A stretch of 64,000 bases of DNA from positions 124,001 to 188,000 of the forward strand of contig JBAKBP010001617.1 in NCBI GenBank assembly GCA_037953745.1, given 5' to 3'. Shown one piece after another: positions 9,801-20,773 of this stretch. The position numbers and the translations under genes are program-made. Under the pieces are notes generated by a model. It saw nothing but the letters and a program-made list of their open reading frames with translations. It had not been told where the DNA came from and did not search any database. Numbering within the stretch: the first letter of the stretch is position 1; every line of letters begins with the position of its first letter. The DNA comes from Lithodes maja. Lineage: Eukaryota > Arthropoda > Malacostraca > Decapoda > Lithodidae.

Positions 9801-12736
9801 AACTTTATCACAGTTCAATAGTTATAATGTAACTATATCACAGTCCAATAGTTATAATGGAACTGTATCAGAGTTCAAGTTATAATGGAACTATATCACA
9901 GTCCAATAGTTATAATGGAACTATATCACAGTTCAATAGTTGTAATGTAACTATATCACAGTCCAATAGTTATAATGGAACTATATCACAGTCCAATAGT
10001 TATAATGGAACTATATCACAGTTCAAGTTATAATGGAACTTTATCACAGTTCAATAGTTATAATGGAACTATATCACAGTTCAATAGTTATAATGAAACT
10101 TTATCACAGTTCAATAGTTATAATGGAACTATATCACAGTTCAATAGTTATAATGGAACTATATCACAGTTCAAGTTATAATGGAACTTTATCACAGTTC
10201 AATAGTTATAATGGAACTATATCACAGTTCAAGTTATAATGGACCTTTATCACAGTTCAATATTTATAATGGAACTATATCACAGTTCAAGTTATAATGG
10301 AACTTTATCACAGTTCAATAGTTATAATGGAACTATGTCATAGTTCAATAGTTACAATGGAACTGAATCACAGTTCAAGTTATAATGGAACTATATCACA
10401 GTTCAATAGTTATAATGGAACTATATCACAGTTCAATAGTTATAATGGAACTATATCACAGTTCAAGTTATAATGGAACTTTATCACAGTTCAATAGTTA
10501 AAATGGAACTATATCACAGTCCAATAGATATAATGGAACTATATCACAGTTCAAGTTATAATGGAACTATATCACAGTTCAATAGTTATAATGGAACTAT
10601 ATCACAGTTCAATAGTTATAATGGAACTTTATCACAGTTCAATAGTTATAATGGAACTAAATCACAGTTCAATAGTTATAATGGAACTATATCACAGTTC
10701 AAGTTATAATGGAACTTTATCACAGTTCAATAATTATAATGGAACTATATCACAGTTCAAGTTATAATGGAACTTTATCACAGTTCAATAGTTATAATGG
10801 AACTATATCACAGTTCAAGTTATACTGGAACTTTATCACAGTTCAATAGTTATAATGGAACTATATCATAGTTCAATAGTTATAATGGAACTATATCACA
10901 GTCCAAGTTATAATGGAACTTTATCATAGTTCAATAGTTATAATGGAACTATATCACAGTTCAATTGTTATAATGGAACTATGTCACAGTTCAAGTTATA
11001 ATGGAACTATATCACAGTTCAATAGTTATAATGGAACTATATCACAGTTCAAGTTATAATGGAACTATATCACAGTTCAATAGTTATAAGGAAGTAGCCT
11101 ATATCACAGTCCAATAGTTATAATGGAACTATATCAGAATTCAAGTTATAATGGAACCATATCACAGTCCAATAGTTATAATGGAACTATATCACAGTAC
11201 AATAGTTATAATGGAACTATATCACAGTTCAATAGTTATAATGGAACTAGCCTATATCACACTCCAATAGTTATAATGGAACTATATCACAGTTCAAGTT
11301 ATAATGGAACTTTATCACAGTAAAATAGTTATAATGGAACTATATCACAGTTCAATAGTTATAATGGAACTATATATCACAGTTCAATAGTTATAATGGA
11401 ACTAGCCTATATCACAGTCCAATAGTTATAATGGAACTATATCACAGTTCAAGTTATAATGGAACTATATCACAGTTCAATAGTTATAAGGAAGTAGCCT
11501 ATATCACAGTCCAATAGTTATAATGGAACTATATCAGAATTCAAGTTATAATGGAACCATATCACAGTCCAATAATTATAATGGAACTATATCACAGTCC
11601 AATAGTTATAATGGAACTATATCACAGTACAATAGTTATAATGGAACTATATCACAGTTCAATAGTTATAATGGAACTAGCCTATATCACAGTCCAATAG
11701 TTATAATGGAACTATATCACAGTTCAATAGTTATAATGGAACTTTATCACAGTACAATAGTTATAATGGAACTATATTACAGTTCAATAGTTATAATGGA
11801 ACTATATCACAGTTCAATAGTTATAATGGAACTATATATCACAGTTCAATAGTTATAATGGAACTATATCACAGTCCAATAGTTATAATGTAACTATATC
11901 ACAGTTCAATAGTTATAATGGAACTATATCACAGTTCAATAGTTATAATGGAACCATATTACAGTTCAAGTTATAATGGAACTAGCCTATATCACAGTCC
12001 ATTAGTTATAATTGAACTATATCAAAGTTCAATAGTTCTAATGTAACTATATCACAGTTCAATGGTTATAATGGAACTATATCACAGTTCAATGGTTATA
12101 ATGGAACTATATCACAGTTCAATAGTTATAATGGAACTATATCACAGTTCAATAGTTATAATGGAACTATATCACAGTTCAATAGTTATAATGTAACTAT
12201 ATCACAGTCCAATAGTAATAATGGAACTATATCACAGTTCAATAGTTATAATGTAACTATATCACAGTTCAATAGTTATAATGGAACTTTATCACAGTTC
12301 AATAGTTATAATGGAACTATATCACAGTCCAATAGTTATAATGGAACTATATCACAGTCCAATAGTTATAATGGAACTATATCACAGTTCAATTGTTATA
12401 ATGGAACTATATCACAGTCCAATAGTTATAATGGAACTATATCACAGTTCAATAGTTATAATGTAACTATTTCACAGTTCAATGGTTATAATTGAACTAG
12501 CCTATATCACAGTCCATTAGTTATAATGGAACTATATCACAGTTCAATACTTATAATGTAGCTATATCAAAGTTCAATAGTTATAATGTAACTTTATCAC
12601 AGTTCAATGGTTGTAATGGAACTAGCCTATATCACAGTCCATTAGTTATAATGTAGCTATCAAAGTTCAATAGTTATAATGTAACTTTGTCACAGTTCAA
12701 TGGTTATAATGAAACTATGTCACAGTCCAATAGTGA
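6813..12736. repeat. 6-kb satellite array, 30/28-bp units
   Basis: About 200 head-to-tail units. The main unit is 30 bp (core AATAGTTATAATGGAACTAT plus ATCACAGTTC). A frequent 28-bp variant lacks TA (CAAGTTATAATGG). Rarer variants carry a GCCT insertion (actaGCCTatatc, 34-35 bp) or an extra TA. Every 30-bp unit holds the dyad ATAGTT-n7-AACTAT. Stops are rare and 30 is a multiple of three, so long ORFs repeating MELYHSSIVI appear; each is broken by the 28-bp units and none looks like a gene. The array degenerates at 12736-12815. Confidence 0.97.
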
Positions 12737-12904
12737 CAATATATGGAGAGTGCCACAGTCCAATAGGCCTATAGTCATTATGAAATGTTATCAGTCCAAT
12801 AGTACGGTATGTTTGTTTTACACATATACCTATACTATACATACACTGTAACACATATAGTTTTATTATGCATTCATTACGCTCGGGAGTGTAGGCCTAT
12901 AGTA

Positions 12905-13205
12905 GGCTAGGCTAAGTGCACATATGTGACGAATCCCATGTTGTATTATAGGACCGAGTTCAGTGGTCTGTGGTAGGACCAAAATAGTCACCGTCGATGA
13001 TTAGCGATGTTTTAGGCTATACGTAGGCTAGGCCTATACAATATTATTATGCTGCTATGCAGTAATTAGGCTAGAGAACTTATCCCTAGTAAGCTAGCCT
13101 AAGTGAAAAAATATGACAAATCCTATTTAGAATTATACAGTAGAACAAACCCTCGTCTGTGGAAGGCCCAACATATCACTGACGATGATCAACAAGGATC
13201 TTTAT
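12905..13205. repeat. Diverged direct duplication, about 180-bp spacing
   Basis: Two blocks (about 12905-13015 and 13085-13200) share the series ggctaag/gcctaag, aatcc-at, tattata, tctgtgg-agg, atca-tgacgatgat. Many substitutions separate them. No coding frame is present. From 13205 to 13610 I see no feature beyond the motif at 13287. Confidence 0.55.
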
Positions 13206-13286
13206 CACGACACGGAACTCTGTCACCGTGTGTCACGTCACGCATTAACGCGTGATAATTTGCCACCAAAATGTAAACAAATGTCC

Positions 13287-13296
13287 GCGCATGCGC
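13287..13296. promoter_or_regulatory. NRF-1-type palindrome GCGCATGCGC
   Basis: An exact match to the NRF-1 core, within an otherwise AT-rich region and next to a CpG-containing stretch (13220-13340). It would suggest a promoter, but no adjacent exon is convincing. Confidence 0.3.
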
Positions 13297-13613
13297 ACTG
13301 TGATGTTATGGCTCCGAACCTCCTCTGTCAGTCTGTCACCTGACACCGGTTCTAACAGAGACGTGGGACAGCAACTGTGGGAAATTTTCCTTAATCTTGC
13401 TGTCAGACGAGGATTAACCTCAACTTGTCGCTTGAGAGAGAGAGATAGCGCGAGAGCGAGAGAGTCATCAATAAAGTCACGCACCGTTATAAAACTAGTC
13501 GTCGCACCACTTTTGACAACATCGACACAGAATCACAATGATACATCACGGGGAAGAACAGGTGATTAACCTGATCACCAAATTTAATTCAAACTTCCAA
13601 TTACCATTAAGGG

Positions 13614-13835
13614 GAGATGGGTCGTTTTTCTGGTCCCACTTCTTCCTCATGTTTAGCCCCATTAATGTTCAGATAATATGACGTTCGGCTCAATAGTTTG
13701 GCGATTTTAAGACCTTTCACTCCATTTCTTTGTCAATATTAAGACTTGTGTTATTTAGATGTCGATTTTTTCCTAGCGAGCGATAGGGAGCCTGTAATTG
13801 AAGAGGAATTTTCCAATCGAAAAATGTATATATAC
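13614..13835 (+). mobile_element. Half of an M1-family MITE
   Basis: Preceded by ATTAA and starting GGGGAGATGGGTCG, then ctggtcccacttcttcctca, agccccattaatg, taagac...gatgtcgattttttcc, tagcgagcgatagggagcc. The same ordered blocks occur in inverted orientation at 40760-40957 and in the complete element at 50085-50445. The right half is replaced by (TA)n plus poly-T (13836-13892). Confidence 0.6.
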
Positions 13836-13841
13836 CTGTAT

Positions 13842-13842
13842 A

Positions 13843-13892
<50 letters not shown>
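13842..13892. repeat. (TA)n followed by poly-T
   Basis: Simple sequence: about 11 TA units and about 28 T. From 13893 to 14310 the DNA is AT-rich with no recognisable feature. Confidence 0.95.
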
Positions 13893-13895
<3 letters not shown>

Positions 13896-14309
13896 CTTGA
13901 TGGATTGTCTACCTTCAAGAATACCATAACTAAGATACCACCTGGTATGCGTCAACTACGTCAATCACAACTCTCTCACTGGGAGATAACGAACTTTAGT
14001 CTTATAATTACACAACAATAATAATCAATGAATACAGAATACACGACAAAGTTTCACAAGTTTTATTCCTTAACAGCTAGGGTACAATGGATAAGTCAGA
14101 TAATCCTAAATCATAATCGGTCCTCATATACTGTATATAGATAAGGCTTACGATTGAACATAAATAATAAATGTAAGTAATAAGAATATACTAGAATGGA
14201 AATTATTTAGTACATACAATATAAGGTTACTAATAGAACATAAATTATAAATAAAGTAGACGTGCCGTTTTGCCCAAAATCAAAACGGCATACCCAACTC
14301 TGCGATCGG

Positions 14310-14630
14310 TCACCATCATCGCTAAAATCAACAGCACTACTTCTATTATAATCATCACTACTACTCTCACCATAATTACTACTACTCTCATCATCACTAC
14401 TACTGTACTGTATAATCACTACAACTTTCACCATAATCAATACTACTCACCATCATCACTACTACTGTCACCATCGTCACTACCATCAACACTACTGTCA
14501 TCAGTATCACTACAACCATCATCATTACTTGTCACCATCATCACTACTATTATGACCATCATCATTACTACTAGTACTGTCACCATTACTACCACTATTA
14601 CTATCATCACTTCTAATATCAACTAAACTG
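14310..14630. repeat. Imperfect TCA/TAC trinucleotide-rich tract
   Basis: Runs of atcatcactactact with interruptions; no clean unit. ORFs across it consist of I/T or S/D repeats and are not genes. Confidence 0.85.
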
Positions 14631-14678
14631 ACTTAACCTAGCAAATGCGGAGCGAGATGTTTTCACCCCCTGAACGAG

Positions 14679-14727
14679 GGCGTTCTGTGTCAGTATGCCC
14701 CTACGGGGCACACACACACAGAACGCC
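14679..14727. repeat. Compound hairpin, 12-bp outer and 6-bp inner stem
   Basis: Outer arms GGCGTTCTGTGT and ACACAGAACGCC are perfect complements. They enclose a symmetric 5x5 internal loop and inner arms TGCCCC/GGGGCA around a short loop. It is an isolated GC-rich structure in AT-rich DNA and could be a transposon end or a transcribed structured RNA. Confidence 0.6.
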
Positions 14728-14914
14728 ATCATCAATGCTTGGGGGGTGGGGGGTGGGGGGTCCTGAGGAAGAGGGGGGGCAAACAATTTTGTTTTACCTA
14801 AAATCATAAATATTCCACAAATTCAGAAATTCTTTTTTTAATTACCGTCGCATTCATGCACCGAATGTTCTTGTGAAGTTTGGTGAAAATCAGTCCAACG
14901 GTCTAGGAGGAGTT

Positions 14915-14946
14915 ATCAGACAGACAGACAGACAGACAGACAGACA
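14915..14946. repeat. (CAGA)n microsatellite within a dispersed-repeat-like 3' end
   Basis: Preceded by aagtttggtgaaaatcagtc, caacggtctaggaggagtt, a phrase type common at arthropod retroelement 3' ends, and followed by ctgcttacgcagag. The family is not identified. From 15000 to 16540 I recognise nothing except small AT-rich local repeats around 15440-15500. Confidence 0.45.
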
Positions 14947-16551
14947 TTTCGGCCATCATGTAACACTATACGGGGGGCGATACCACTCTGCTTACGCAGA
15001 GTTGATAATCACAATGTTACTACCAGAAACCACAAATAAGTATACACAAAGATGTTAAGTCTCAAACACAATAAACAGTGTCCTGATGGAAAACAGGGAA
15101 ATTCGAGGCTAGTTTCCGCCTAAGGTATGTAGCCTATACGTGACTGAAAATCCTCGCCGAGAGGTAAGTTACTGCGACGTGAATAAATAGAGTTTAAGAC
15201 AGCTCAAATATTACACAAAATCAATTCTACTTCACGAAGCGTGATAAATAACAATTAATAGTCAAATTAAGAGACTGAATAGTAAAACACTCTGTGAACA
15301 ACTTATCTATGACTTACGTACCCAATAGATGATGTTACATAAAAACGAGATCTGAATAAGACGGTGTTCGCTAGTTTTACGTGTAATGGTGCATGTTTTT
15401 ATTCCGAATAAACATATGCATATCTCACCATATAGAATATAGGAGCCTATATTTGAAGTAATATACAGTATATAGCCTATATTCGAAGTGATATACATCG
15501 ATTCCACAGATAGGGGTGTATTTGTTCTCTTTAAAATGAGCGGCAGATAACTAGGATAAGGAAAGAATGGAAAATCATTAGTATTACGTTAGTGTAAATC
15601 TCAACATATCTCGTTAACCCTAGTTGCAATCCTTGTTACACTTAACAAAACAAAGAGCACTTAAAGGTTTTAGAAGAAAGATAGGCGCCTGGTAGAGTAT
15701 CTGATGAGCATGTGGTAACAGCATCAGTTGTCCTTTCTTTCACTATAGGGCTCGTCGCAAAGGTCACACACAACAGGTAAGTGTCTACTTCTTCTTTCTT
15801 CGAGGTCACTGGGCTACACTGGTTTACACTGGTTTACTCTATTTACATTGAGTTTATAACTGTTTAACAGATCAACTGGCGATATCTGTATGGAAGTCTC
15901 TATCCGAATTAAGATATCAAGCTAAGCACGTCCTTCCTAAGAAGAGGTACTCGCCTAGATATTTATCCCTAATTTTGCCTACCTTCCCTTGGGCACGGGC
16001 AGGTAGTACTCCTTTTTGGGATGGGGTACGTAAGGAGCTGTTCTCTCGGGGTAGTAGTGGCATGGAGCTAAGTTTTTTTTTATTTATCATGAGGTTATGA
16101 GTTGCACTAAAAATATGGGAAGGATATTGTCGTGACGGGGTGGACATTACACACTTGTTTCTATTTACTCGGGGTTTCGATATGGCTTGCTGTGGTGTGG
16201 AAAAATGAATAACTGGGGCAGATATAAGATATTTGTAGTTTGTTTTATGGTGATTTGGGAAGAAGGCATGTAGTGGAATTTGGCTTGTTAGCCTGCCTGG
16301 TCAAAGTTGACTTGCTAATTATGGTAGAAGTTGATGTGAGGATGCTGAGGGGGCTGGTGGGGAATTTGCATAACAGCTCCTCTCTGTAAATTAGCACTGG
16401 GGGTTTAAGGGTATTCTGGGGGGTACTAATATAACTTTATGCATTTTTCTCCCCTGGCATCTCACCACCAATAAATGTGCCTTTCATCAGGTATTCGCCA
16501 CAACAACAAAACTCATTGAACTACTTAGGGTTAATCAATGAATTTGTTTTC

Positions 16552-16573
16552 ACACACACACACGCACACATAC

Positions 16574-16625
<52 letters not shown>
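16552..16625. repeat. (CA)n then (TA)n microsatellite
   Basis: Compound microsatellite immediately left of the Tc1/mariner-like element, which begins CAGGG after TATA. Confidence 0.9.
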
Positions 16626-16628
<3 letters not shown>

Positions 16629-17993
16629 GGCGTCACACAAGTTATGTCAAATACTTTCAGGAATGAAAGATTATGCAATTATAAGTAAAACAAAATCTAT
16701 ATACATATTGTTTATTCTGCATCAGTGTTTTGTAATCAGTGATTTAAAGTTGACGGTTAGCCAGTGAGGAAGTGGTGTTGGGAGGGAGTTAAAGAGGAGG
16801 CTATGTTAGTGCCACTGTGAGAAAGTTGACTTTTTCTTTGAAAAAGGAAATATTTCTAAACTGCTACTGTGTGGATTTGTCAATTAGGATTTTATGAAGC
16901 CTTGTGGTAATGTAATTAGCTGCTATGCCTTCACTACTGTAATAAAATGTGCCACCAATGCATGAGTTGTCGTCCACTCCTGTGTCTACAGTGAATCAGT
17001 TCCCGCTAAAACTTGTAGGGGTATGTAGGGGCACCACGATTCTTGTTATTTACCACAATTTGAGAGGCTAAAACTGCAAGAAAATGTGATTTACTTACTC
17101 GAATGTAAAATATGGAAACATGAATTATATATTTATGGGTTCTACACTGAACGTTCTAGTGCTTCTGTTGCCGTATACAAGATATACCTAAACAGGTGTC
17201 TACATTCTAAAGTGTTTTACAGTGTTTTCCAGCATTTGCATGACAGAGGAAGGTTTGCTGGAGTTTGTGGTGCAGTTGAACGAATAGAGTCAAAACAATG
17301 TAAGGCAGATTATTAACATAGTCAAACAGCCTAAATATCTGAACAAACAGTTTTGAAGAAGGCTGTGTAGGCTATTAAAGCTGACGTCTGTCACTTTGAA
17401 CCTTTAGGATAGTGTGATCTGAGCAGTAGTGTACATATATATTTTAATGAAAGGTTCTTAGAATATCTGTACTTCTCACTTCTCAGCTTGTTCTTCCTCT
17501 GTCCAATTACTCTTCTTTCCTATTTTACTCCAGCCATCTGGTCTGGAATACCCTATTTGATCTCCCAAGATGATAAACACGTCATGAGATGTATTTTCCA
17601 GTATTCAAGTTATAAACTTTGCACCAAGTGATGCATAGGTGCTACATTTAATTACAGTAGAGAAGGCATAACAGCTAATTACATTACCACAAGGCTTCAT
17701 ATTATCCTAATTGACAAATCCATAAAATAACTTCGAAATATTCCCTTTTTCAAAGATATCATGAAATAACGAAAACCATAGAAGTAATCTTTCTCACAAT
17801 GGCACCAACGTAGCCTCCTCTTTCACTCCCTCCCAACACCACGCCCGCACTGGCTAACCATCATTTTTAATTAGCTGATTACCAAACACAGACGCAGAAA
17901 AATACAATATGTATATAGAATTTTTGTTTGCTTAGAGTTGCATAATGTTTCATTCCTGAAAGTATTTGTCATAACTCGTGTGATGATACCCTG
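16626..17993. mobile_element. Tc1/mariner-like element with about 350-bp inverted arms
   Basis: Termini CAGGGCGTCACACAAGTTAT and (reverse complement of the right end) CAGGGTATCATCACACGAG, both followed by ACAAATACTTTCAGG-like sequence and flanked by TA. The arms match over about 16626-16985 and 17630-17993, including gaggctatgttagtgcca, aggaaatatttc and ttgtggtaatgtaattagct. The centre carries a transposase N-terminus relic. No DDD/DDE catalytic region remains, so the element is non-autonomous. Confidence 0.75.
17086..17316 (+). pseudogene. Transposase N-terminal helix-turn-helix relic
   Basis: 76 codons beginning MIYLLECKIWKHELYIYGFY and including SASVAVYKIYLNR and FYSVFQHLHDRGRFAG. This resembles the DUF4817-type helix-turn-helix that opens many arthropod Tc1/mariner-like transposases (pattern: YG, aA..lY..rf, P...f...h..L...G.f). 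It stops at TAA with no downstream catalytic domain before the right arm. The assignment rests on motif resemblance; family members should be about 300-350 residues. Confidence 0.5.
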
Positions 17994-18025
17994 TATATAT
18001 ATCACATATACATGAACTACTAAGT

Positions 18026-18085
18026 GTTGTATACTCCCACCCGGACTCGAACCACCGACAGTCAGTGCGATGACAACACTTCTTG
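18026..18085 (-). repeat. tRNA-like 3' half (SINE fragment?)
   Basis: The minus strand carries CACTGACTGTCGGTG (5-bp anticodon-like stem) and B box GGTTCGAGTCC. No A box is found upstream, so this is not a functional tRNA. Confidence 0.35.
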
Positions 18086-18255
18086 TATTTTATATGCTAG
18101 TTAGCATCTCACAGATGATTTACGAGGGGAATTGCCCTGTTATCTGAAGATGTCTTGATAGAATAGACGAAAGCATGGCGTTTCATAGTTTCATTTTTCC
18201 TGCGAGCTCTAGCCTACTATACAATTTGATCAATCGTGTTTTTTTTTATTTAACG

Positions 18256-18313
<58 letters not shown>

Positions 18314-18414
18314 AAGAGGAGGCTAAGAGCTAAAGTCACGTGCATTTTGACTTGCAATGCAATATTTCGGACGTACCTACATCCATCTTCAGGCATGTAT
18401 ATCGATCCTAAAAA

Positions 18415-19160
18415 ACAGTGTACATAATATTATCTAAGTATTACATCTATAAAACAGTGTACATAATATTATCTAAGTATTACATCTATAACAGTGTACA
18501 TAATATTATCTAAGTATTACATCTATAACAGTGTACATAATATTATCTAAGTATTACATCTATAACAGTGTACATAATATTATCTAAGTATTACATCTAT
18601 AACAGTGTACATAATATTATCTAAGTATTACATCTATAACAGTGTACATAATATTATCTAAGTATTACATCTATAACAGTGTACATAATATTATCTAAGT
18701 ATTACATCTATAACAGTGTACATAATATTATCTAAGTATTACATCTATAACAGTGTACATAATATTATCTAAGTATTACATCTATAACAGTGTACATAAT
18801 ATTATCTAAGTATTACATCTATAACAGTGTACATAATATTATCTAAGTATTACATCTATAACAGTGTACATAATATTATCTAAGTATTACATCTTTCACA
18901 GTGTACATAATATTATCTAAGTATTACATCTATAAAACAGTGTACATAATATTATCTAAGTATTACATCTATAACAGTGTACATAATATTATCTAAGTAT
19001 TACATCTATAACAGTGTACATAATATTATCTAAGTATTACATCTATAACAGTGTACATAATATTATCTAAGTATTACATCTATAACAGTGTACATAATAT
19101 TATCTAAGTATTACATCTATAAAACAGTGTACATAATATTATCTAAGTATTACATCTATA
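18415..19160. repeat. 37-bp tandem array, about 20 units
   Basis: The unit begins ACAGTGTACATAATATTATC and ends taagtattacatctata; a 39-bp form with AA inserted occurs at four or more places. Units are nearly identical, indicating recent expansion. The right arm (19815-19905) keeps only two diverged units. Confidence 0.97.
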
Positions 19161-19285
19161 AAAGGTAGGATAATTTTAATAAAATAATTGCAAACTGACC
19201 AATGTAAAAATGCATAACACTATACACCCACCAAATATAACCGCTGACTATATAATTATATTAAGAGCTCCATTATATTATTATT

Positions 19286-19424
19286 ACTATGAGACTAACC
19301 TATTATACCACAATGAGGAATTATTTATACGTAAGAACTCAGCATTGTTTGTAAATATTGTGAGTACCCTTGTCCTTACGCATAAACAATTCCTCATTGT
19401 GGTATAATAGGTTAGTCTCATAGT
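19286..19424. repeat. Inner 50-bp inverted repeat with 39-bp spacer
   Basis: Left arm actatgagactaacctatta..., right arm ...taataggttagtctcatagt; about 47 of 50 positions pair. Confidence 0.9.
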
Positions 19425-20057
19425 GGTTAGCAGTCTGACAACAACGTAAGTATCTATATAAAGATTGTATTTTAATGTTAACGTTTACTTACTTATAGCT
19501 GTCTGGTTTTAGATGTAACTATTTTTTGGTATAATTTAGGAATTATGAAGTCTTCACAGATTACTAAGAATATTTACATACATATTTGCTACAGTATATT
19601 TTTTACGAGTTACTATCTTCACAAATATTTTAAGTGATGCAGTAATGACATGACGTATTATGGGTCTCCGTCGACTACAATTTTATTTTATAGTCAGAAA
19701 ATTGTGTTCAAATAATATAGTGGAGCTCTGAATATATATCGTTGGCGGTGTTACTGGGTAGGTGTATAATGTTGTGCATTTTTACATTGGCAAGTTAGCA
19801 ATTATTTGAATAAAATGATCCTACGTGATATAGATGTAATACTTATATAATATTATATAAAATGATCCTACGTGATATAGATGTAATACTTATATAATAT
19901 TATATACACTTTCTATTAGGATCGATATATACATGCCTGAAGATGGATGTAGGTACGTCCGAAATATTGCAATGCAGGTCAAAATGCACGCGACTCTGGC
20001 TCTTATCCCCCTCTTCTTATTCAAGATTCGATACCCTGGAGGCGAACCTACTACGGA

Positions 20058-20062
<5 letters not shown>

Positions 20063-20103
<41 letters not shown>
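20063..20103. repeat. (TA)n microsatellite
   Basis: About 20 TA units at the right border of the fold-back element. Confidence 0.95.
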
Positions 20104-20106
<3 letters not shown>

Positions 20107-20284
20107 ACCACAGGATTATGACACGTTAAACCCAGTATATTATCAGCAGCTCAGCTAGAGTCTATAGTACATTATCTCACTATCTCTGTAAGAAATCACT
20201 CAGCCTTTCACTTTCCCACACACTATCAGCTTTCATGGTGATGTACACATAAGAGAGAGAGACAGTCAGCGAGAGAGCCTTCAG

Positions 20285-20485
20285 TGTTACGTAATGTGGT
20301 AGGATAAGAATATGCTTGTATGGTGTCTGTAAGCCAACTCTTTTATTTATAATCACATCAATGGACATTGGTTCGGTTCCTATGAACCGAGACATGAACA
20401 AACCCTATATTAACAAATCTATGGTTCGGTTCCAATGAACACTATAAACTATGAATCTATTCAATAGGTTCGTATTCACGAAACA
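20285..20485 (-). repeat. 3' LTR of the Mag-like element
   Basis: 201 bp; the minus strand begins TGTTTCGTGAATACGAACC and ends CACATTACGTAACA. Contains the dyad GGTTCGGTTCC/GGTTCATAGG-type repeats. Confidence 0.95.
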
Positions 20486-20773
20486 TCTTTCTCCTTATGG
20501 AAACTTTATACTTAAGGAAATATTATCCTACTGTTTTTTTTTTTTTTTGTTTTTTTTTTTTTTACTAAGCAAACAATATTCAAACTTAATACGTAAACAT
20601 TTAATTATTCAAAACCACAACCCAATTAAACAATAGTTATTCTATCGTGAATGAATTCAACTGTATGGTTATTTGATTTACATTGGAATCTATCCACAGG
20701 CTTAACTACTCTTCCATATCTAGTTTTTGTCATCTGTGGTAACTCATTGATTTCGTCATGATGTGTAGAGCAG

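Larger units (their letters stand above)
18306..20036. mobile_element. Fold-back element inserted between (TA)n tracts
   Basis: Outer ends taagaagaggagg and (inverted) cctcttcttattc. The arms match inward through GCAATATTTCGGACGTACC, atatcgatcct, a tandem array (20 units on the left, 2 on the right), gcaaactgaccaatgtaaaaatg, ctatacaccc and agagctccattatattatt, to a 50-bp inner inverted repeat (19286-19335 / 19375-19424). It is bounded by (TA)n at 18261-18305 and 20063-20103. There is no coding capacity. The CTGAAGA...GAAA motifs resemble those in terminal repeats of Penelope-like elements; the class is not proven. Confidence 0.65.

Noticed and set aside
6982..12466. Many ORFs of 60-164 codons repeating MELYHSSIVI / SYNGTISQF
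   Set aside because: They are the frames of the 30-bp satellite, broken wherever a 28-bp unit occurs; no start context, no known domain.
13252..13569. 105-codon ORF near the NRF-1-like site
   Set aside because: An overlapping minus ORF of similar length exists, composition is unremarkable and no motif is recognised.
6813..19160. Regular short repeats resembling a CRISPR array
   Set aside because: Units abut directly without unique spacers, and the genome is eukaryotic.
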